A stretch of 64,000 nt of DNA, from assembly GCF_014522205.1 (NCBI RefSeq), contig NZ_CP046884.1:186001-250000 (forward strand). Direction: 5' to 3'. This stretch comes from Corynebacterium poyangense (GTDB lineage Bacteria > Actinomycetota > Actinomycetes > Mycobacteriales > Mycobacteriaceae). Under the pieces are notes generated by a model, which was given only the letters and a program-made list of their open reading frames with translations, made no database searches and had not been told where the DNA came from. Numbering within the stretch: position 1 is the stretch's first letter; the number at the start of each line of letters is the position of its first letter. This document shows positions 60,274 through 64,000 of this stretch, piece by piece. Both the position numbers and the translations under genes were made by a program.

Positions 60274-62852
60274 TTAAGCGCCGGTGCTGCACTGGCATAT
60301 ACCCAGGTGGAGTGGGATGTTACGTAGTGGGTTCCAGGTTCCAGATGAACTACTTGCCCATCCCGGAAAGATTCCCCGTCAAAGGTGGCTTCATCACCAG
60401 GATTGGGGAGCCGGAGACGAAAATCCTGCGCCTTCTGTAGCTGAAAACTCCTCTGGATATTCCCGGTGTGGGGCCAGAGGCGTTGGAAAAGTATGGTGTC
60501 TGCCTCCGGTGAACTGGTAGGCAGCTGGGCAATGCGGGTGATCGGATGTCCTTGGATCGAAAACTCAGCAATACCTACTCGTTTGGAGATCACCACGCGG
60601 ATCCGTTGGGCCCTACCCCCTGGCACAGGGATAGTGCGCATCTGGTGGGCGCGGAGTTTCTCGGTACTGTGGGCAGATCCGTTAATAATCTCAACGTCGG
60701 TATCTTCGGTAGTCTCTAGCTGAATAACTGGCTGGGAAATCTCCTGGTCAGGGTGGAGCTCTATCCATTGTCCGGAGCCTTTACCGGGAGCGGGGAACCA
60801 GGCGGTAGCCGGGTCCTGATCCACCGCGGCAGAGATGGATTGTTCTGCCCGCGCGCCACCAAAACTATCAACATCAGAGGCCTGGGAAGACGCCAAGACC
60901 TCACCCCCGTCTTCCGCAATACATGTCTTAGGTCCGACGGAGGGATAGTCTTTCACTTTATTTCTGGATCCGCCCGGCTCACCCGGTGCTAAGGGGGCGG
61001 ATTGGGCGCCATCGAGGGTTCCGTAGTTTCGCTCCGTGAGCATCGGGGTGTCTGTGAGAACCTGGGCATTGCCGGAAACTAACTGACGTGGACGATACCC
61101 CTCAGTGCTATTAAGAAGACTCAACGACTCCCCAGCGCCGGATACCGTTTCTACCTGGTCTAGGGGGCTTAGCAGCATGTCTTGCTGGGGGTTGAGAAGA
61201 AACACCGAGAGTGCCCCAAAATCTACCCGTTGACCGGGAAGATGAGTTATTGCTTTTTGGGCTACTCCTTGGGCTTTGTCAGAATCAAGGTCCCCGCGAA
61301 CCACCACGGCCCCTATTCCGAGCCGCTGGAGGTCCGCAACAGCGGTGGCCGGGTCTTGGTTGAGCATCGTATCTAAACCATCAAGGCCTCGGATAGCCTC
61401 AGGGGGAACGAGTGGGATTGCGTCGCGCACCACCCACGGAACATCCAGGAGAGGTTGGGCGGGTTCATCTCTAGTCCACCCCCAGGTTTGGCGGGCGAAG
61501 CTGCTTGGGGGATAGATCAACGTGCGGGTTCCCGCAGCATGGGTGTTGAGGTACGTGGCGGCGGCTACCCAATCTGGGGTAAGTTCCTGCCAGGCTCCGC
61601 GGTGGGCTAATCGCCCAGTCCAGGCGGGAGCTGTGGCGGTCAAAGACAGCAGCAAGATACCGGCGGCGGCAAGAAGTTGAGGGGTGGGGTAGAGGAGATC
61701 GCGGAACCGGGAAAGGTGAGGTGAAGGAAGAGTGGCGATCCCTACGCAGAGGGGGATGCGGATCAGAAGATCGCATTTATGGAGATTGCGGAGTGCTGCC
61801 CCGGGGCCATCTAGGAAATGAAGCCACCAGGCTGCGGATAACCCAAGAATGAGTACCCCAGTGAAAAGCAAAACTAACCACAGGTCGGGGCGCGGAAGTT
61901 GACGGCGACGCAGCGCTGAACTTAACCCATACAACCCCAGGGCGGCGATCGTCAACGTAGCAAATACAAATACCGGCTGAGTGCTGAGCAGCGTGCCGGG
62001 GATGCGCTCATTATCCGCAAAGGGTGACCAACTTGTTGTACCGCGCAGAATCTCAGCTAGGTTAAGCCAGCGAGTAGTTACCGCAGCTGATTCGATGAAA
62101 TCCGTAAACGGTGGGGAGTAACGTCCCAGCAGGAGCAAGGGGCCAATCCACCAGGAAGAAACAAGGATACAGCCAAGAATCCAGGGGATGAGGAGACGTC
62201 GAGCATACAACAGGAGGACAATGCCGGCGGGGATGCAGGCGGCAAGAGTAGCGGTGGCGTTGACTGCACCCATGGCTGCGATGGGGAGTAAGGAGAGGGT
62301 AAGGTGACGCCAACCTGGCCGAGGGGAGGAAAGCAATGCCAGGAGCACCCAGGGAGCGAGCATCACCGGCCAGGATTCCGAGGAGATTGCGGTGAGGGTG
62401 GACAGAGTTCGAGGAGAAAGGGTAAATAGTGCGGCAGCGAGAACTCGGGCGGGGAGACTGCTATAAGGATGACCGTAGAAAACCCGGTTGAGGAGAGCGA
62501 ACATCCCGGAAAACCCCAGGCCGAGGAGGAGCCACCACCACAGCCGTTCGGTGATCCACGGGGGCAGAAAATCACCGAGAAGGAAGAATAACCCTTGGGG
62601 GAAGAAATAACCGTAGGCCTGGTTTTGGATTTGACCAAGGGGGAAGATATCACTCCAGATATGGCGGGCTCCCGCCAGGAAACCCCGCGGGTTAATGAGG
62701 AGATCTAACTTAGTGTCTGTGGTGGTTAGACCGGGAGAGTTCAGGAATACTAGGACGCCGCACAGGGCCCAGGCCGCAAAGTGAATGACGCCGGGGGAGT
62801 TGATGCGGCGGCGGGGAAAGACGCTACTGCCGGCTACCGTATTCTGGACCAC
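60255..62852 (-). CDS. aftD: Alpha-(1->3)-arabinofuranosyltransferase AftD, main part
   Basis: 865 residues. The N-terminal ~430 are a GT-C membrane domain with about 11 helices (TTTDTKLDLLINPRGFL and the acidic loop, YGYFFPQGLFFLL). A periplasmic part with carbohydrate-binding-like modules follows (DQDPATAWFPAPGKGSGQWIEL resembles an F5/8-type module). AftD adds alpha-1,3 branches to arabinan. The frame stops after ALNPQYRH, but adding one C to the C5 tract would join it to the AftD C-terminal part at 59557-60273, for a total of about 1100 residues. It may be a true frameshift or a sequencing error. The start is the GTG at 62852, overlapping the DUF2613 gene by 29 bp. Confidence 0.88.
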   Translation of the reverse strand: MVQNTVAGSSVFPRRRINSPGVIHFAAWALCGVLVFLNSPGLTTTDTKLDLLINPRGFLAGARHIWSDIFPLGQIQNQAYGYFFPQGLFFLLGDFLPPWITERLWWWLLLGLGFSGMFALLNRVFYGHPYSSLPARVLAAALFTLSPRTLSTLTAISSESWPVMLAPWVLLALLSSPRPGWRHLTLSLLPIAAMGAVNATATLAACIPAGIVLLLYARRLLIPWILGCILVSSWWIGPLLLLGRYSPPFTDFIESAAVTTRWLNLAEILRGTTSWSPFADNERIPGTLLSTQPVFVFATLTIAALGLYGLSSALRRRQLPRPDLWLVLLFTGVLILGLSAAWWLHFLDGPGAALRNLHKCDLLIRIPLCVGIATLPSPHLSRFRDLLYPTPQLLAAAGILLLSLTATAPAWTGRLAHRGAWQELTPDWVAAATYLNTHAAGTRTLIYPPSSFARQTWGWTRDEPAQPLLDVPWVVRDAIPLVPPEAIRGLDGLDTMLNQDPATAVADLQRLGIGAVVVRGDLDSDKAQGVAQKAITHLPGQRVDFGALSVFLLNPQQDMLLSPLDQVETVSGAGESLSLLNSTEGYRPRQLVSGNAQVLTDTPMLTERNYGTLDGAQSAPLAPGEPGGSRNKVKDYPSVGPKTCIAEDGGEVLASSQASDVDSFGGARAEQSISAAVDQDPATAWFPAPGKGSGQWIELHPDQEISQPVIQLETTEDTDVEIINGSAHSTEKLRAHQMRTIPVPGGRAQRIRVVISKRVGIAEFSIQGHPITRIAQLPTSSPEADTILFQRLWPHTGNIQRSFQLQKAQDFRLRLPNPGDEATFDGESFRDGQVVHLEPGTHYVTSHSTWVYASAAPALNPQYRH

Positions 62853-63021
62853 CTAATAACGCATCCTCTGCGTGAGTGCTGTGGCTAGCGGGGGCTTGAT
62901 CTTCCCCGGAAAACATTGCTAAGCCCAGTACGGTCACAACGCCAAAAGCAATGCCCACGACGGCGCTGGCTAAAGCCGGGCCGATGGTGCGGCGAGGAAG
63001 AGAATCAGAATCAAAGGCCAT
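62824..63021 (-). CDS. DUF2613-type small membrane protein
   Basis: A 65-residue protein with one N-terminal membrane helix (IGPALASAVVGIAFGVVTVL) preceded by a short basic stretch, then a polar tail. It corresponds to the small DUF2613 proteins encoded just upstream of aftD in Corynebacteriales. Function unknown. It overlaps the aftD start. Confidence 0.8.
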   Translation of the reverse strand: MAFDSDSLPRRTIGPALASAVVGIAFGVVTVLGLAMFSGEDQAPASHSTHAEDALLGGPEYGSRQ

Positions 63022-63056
63022 AACACCGTAGAGCCTAGCAGTTGGTGAGCGGGTGG

Positions 63057-63560
63057 CTAATTCTCTGGGTGTTCGGTGCTGGAGGGGACAACAGCTGGGG
63101 GAACCACGAAGACGGGGATCCCTCCGTTATTAATGACGTTTTCCGAGGTGGAGGTTTGCCAAAAACTCCGAAAGCCGGTTTGGGCGCGGGTGCCGGACAC
63201 AATGAGGTCAACCTGGAGCTCTTGGGCGGCATCTACGATGGCGGACCAGACAGATGTTGCGCATTCCACTAGATGAGCGCGAGGCAGAAGCCCGAGAGAT
63301 TCGGCTAGTTCTACTCCTTGGCGACACATATCGCGGGCCTCACGATAAGCCGGATCAGTGTCTTCCCCGGTGGGGGACCACTCTGCTTGGCGAAGCCCAG
63401 AGACACCGACTGCCCGGGCAGCTTGGCGGTGCACCGGCTCCCACACGGTGAGAATCTCCACGTGGCGTGGCTTTAGTAGGTGGGCAGCGCAGGTCATAGC
63501 CCGGCATGACTCCTCCGAACCGTCATAGGCAATGAGCATTGTTCGTTGTACTTCAGTCAC
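63057..63560 (-). CDS. Universal stress protein (UspA family)
   Basis: A 167-residue single Usp domain. It begins MTEVQRTMLIAYDGSEES (GTG start). The C-terminal nucleotide-binding motif is partly changed: IVSGTRAQTGFRSFW then SENVINNGGIPVFVV, with the usual G-x2-G-x9-G-S/T only loosely kept, so ATP binding is uncertain. It probably responds to stress or energy state. Its start codon is 34 bp from that of the divergent gene at 63595. Confidence 0.85.
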   Translation of the reverse strand: MTEVQRTMLIAYDGSEESCRAMTCAAHLLKPRHVEILTVWEPVHRQAARAVGVSGLRQAEWSPTGEDTDPAYREARDMCRQGVELAESLGLLPRAHLVECATSVWSAIVDAAQELQVDLIVSGTRAQTGFRSFWQTSTSENVINNGGIPVFVVPPAVVPSSTEHPEN

Positions 63561-63594
63561 GGGCTTTCAGTGTAGTGGGTTAACCTAAGATATT

Positions 63595-64000
63595 GTGAGC
63601 AAACAATATCTGCTGCGCGCACTCTGGGTACTCCTTGCAGTTTTCACCTTGCTCTTATTGGTGTGGATAGGGCTCTGGTTAGCGAATAAGGACCGCGTTC
63701 CACGGGGAGTCAGCATTGCCGGAGTAGAAATCGGTGGGATGAGGCCTACGGCTGCAGAGGACACTCTCAAAGCAGAACTCGGCCCTAGAGTGAATGATCC
63801 CGTTCAGGTGCGCGCCGGGGAGAAAACCGCCACGGTAGTGGCCTCAGATGCGGGAGTGCAACCGGATTGGGGAGCGTCGGTAGAATCCGCCGGGCAGGTG
63901 TCTATTAACCCCTTCCGGTTGATCTACGGCTATTTTGCCGATATTGATTTGCCGATGAGTAGCACTATTGATGAGCCTAAAATGGCGGCTGAGTTAGAAC
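63595..64000 (+). CDS. VanW/peptidoglycan-binding-like membrane protein, partial
   Basis: 135 codons are visible and the frame is open at the window end. The GTG at 63595 follows a TAACCT box by 8 nt. Residues about 8-32 are one membrane helix; the outside part begins RVPRGVSIAGVEIGGM, the usual entry to the PG_binding_4 domain of VanW-family proteins. The role in the wall is not defined. Confidence 0.8.
   Translation, partial: MSKQYLLRALWVLLAVFTLLLLVWIGLWLANKDRVPRGVSIAGVEIGGMRPTAAEDTLKAELGPRVNDPVQVRAGEKTATVVASDAGVQPDWGASVESAGQVSINPFRLIYGYFADIDLPMSSTIDEPKMAAELE

Noticed and set aside
1-64000. CRISPR array
   Set aside because: No regularly spaced direct repeats and no cas-like genes were seen.

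Overview
The window is chromosomal DNA of a Corynebacterium or a very close mycolic-acid actinobacterium. It carries the arabinogalactan genes emb, aftA, dprE2, dprE1, gtrA, glfT1, wzt, wzm and aftD in the order known from Corynebacteriales (the counterpart of Mycobacterium tuberculosis Rv3777-Rv3793). GC content is moderate, and many genes start directly at an ATG or GTG 6-8 nt after a TANNNT box, which suggests leaderless transcripts.

Layout. 1-7.4 kb: minus-strand cluster emb (partial), aftA, dprE2, dprE1, which makes decaprenyl-phospho-arabinose and uses it on the cell wall. 7.4-10.3 kb: AT-rich insert with a 47-aa amphipathic glycine-rich peptide gene, a strong terminator and an MFS transporter. 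10.3-18.6 kb: small hypotheticals, a GtrA protein, the galactan export operon wzm-cutinase-wzt-glfT1, a class V aminotransferase and a quinone-oxidoreductase-like gene. 19.1-33.5 kb: two tRNA-Ser genes and two paralogous aromatic/histidinol-phosphate aminotransferase genes (pat) bracket a complete histidine-utilisation locus (hutG / hutR hutU hutT smORF hutI hutH) and a molybdopterin block (moeZ-like, a Mog-MoaE fusion, moeA, moaD).

33.7-46.8 kb is accessory DNA. An island sits in the 3' end of tRNA-Arg(ACG), bounded by a degenerate copy of the tRNA 3' end at 39.7 kb. It carries a ParB-like protein overlapping a D12-class adenine methyltransferase, a wrecked tyrosine recombinase, a DUF3800 protein and a truncated conserved gene. 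After a DcuB-type dicarboxylate carrier, a GIY-YIG/DUF4357 gene has been split into two fragments about 4.6 kb apart. The DNA between them holds a Schlafen/AlbA-like gene, a Panacea (SocA) antitoxin with a downstream candidate toxin, and a second broken integrase.

46.8-64 kb returns to core genome: GNAT, tyrA, tadA and its partner gene, csbD, tRNA-Ser(CGA), an S66 peptidase, an SDR, an MMPL transporter, a queuosine-related group (tgt, an MFS exporter, a YhhQ-type transporter, gluQ), then aftD (apparently frameshifted in a short C tract), a DUF2613 gene, a universal stress protein and the start of a VanW/PG-binding protein.

The strongest leads for something undescribed are the 47-aa peptide next to the MFS gene, the ParB-like/methyltransferase pair in the tRNA-Arg island, and the Panacea operon with its unassigned partner. 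The aminotransferase duplication with conserved leaderless promoters and a Tgt without its zinc cysteines are also worth following.
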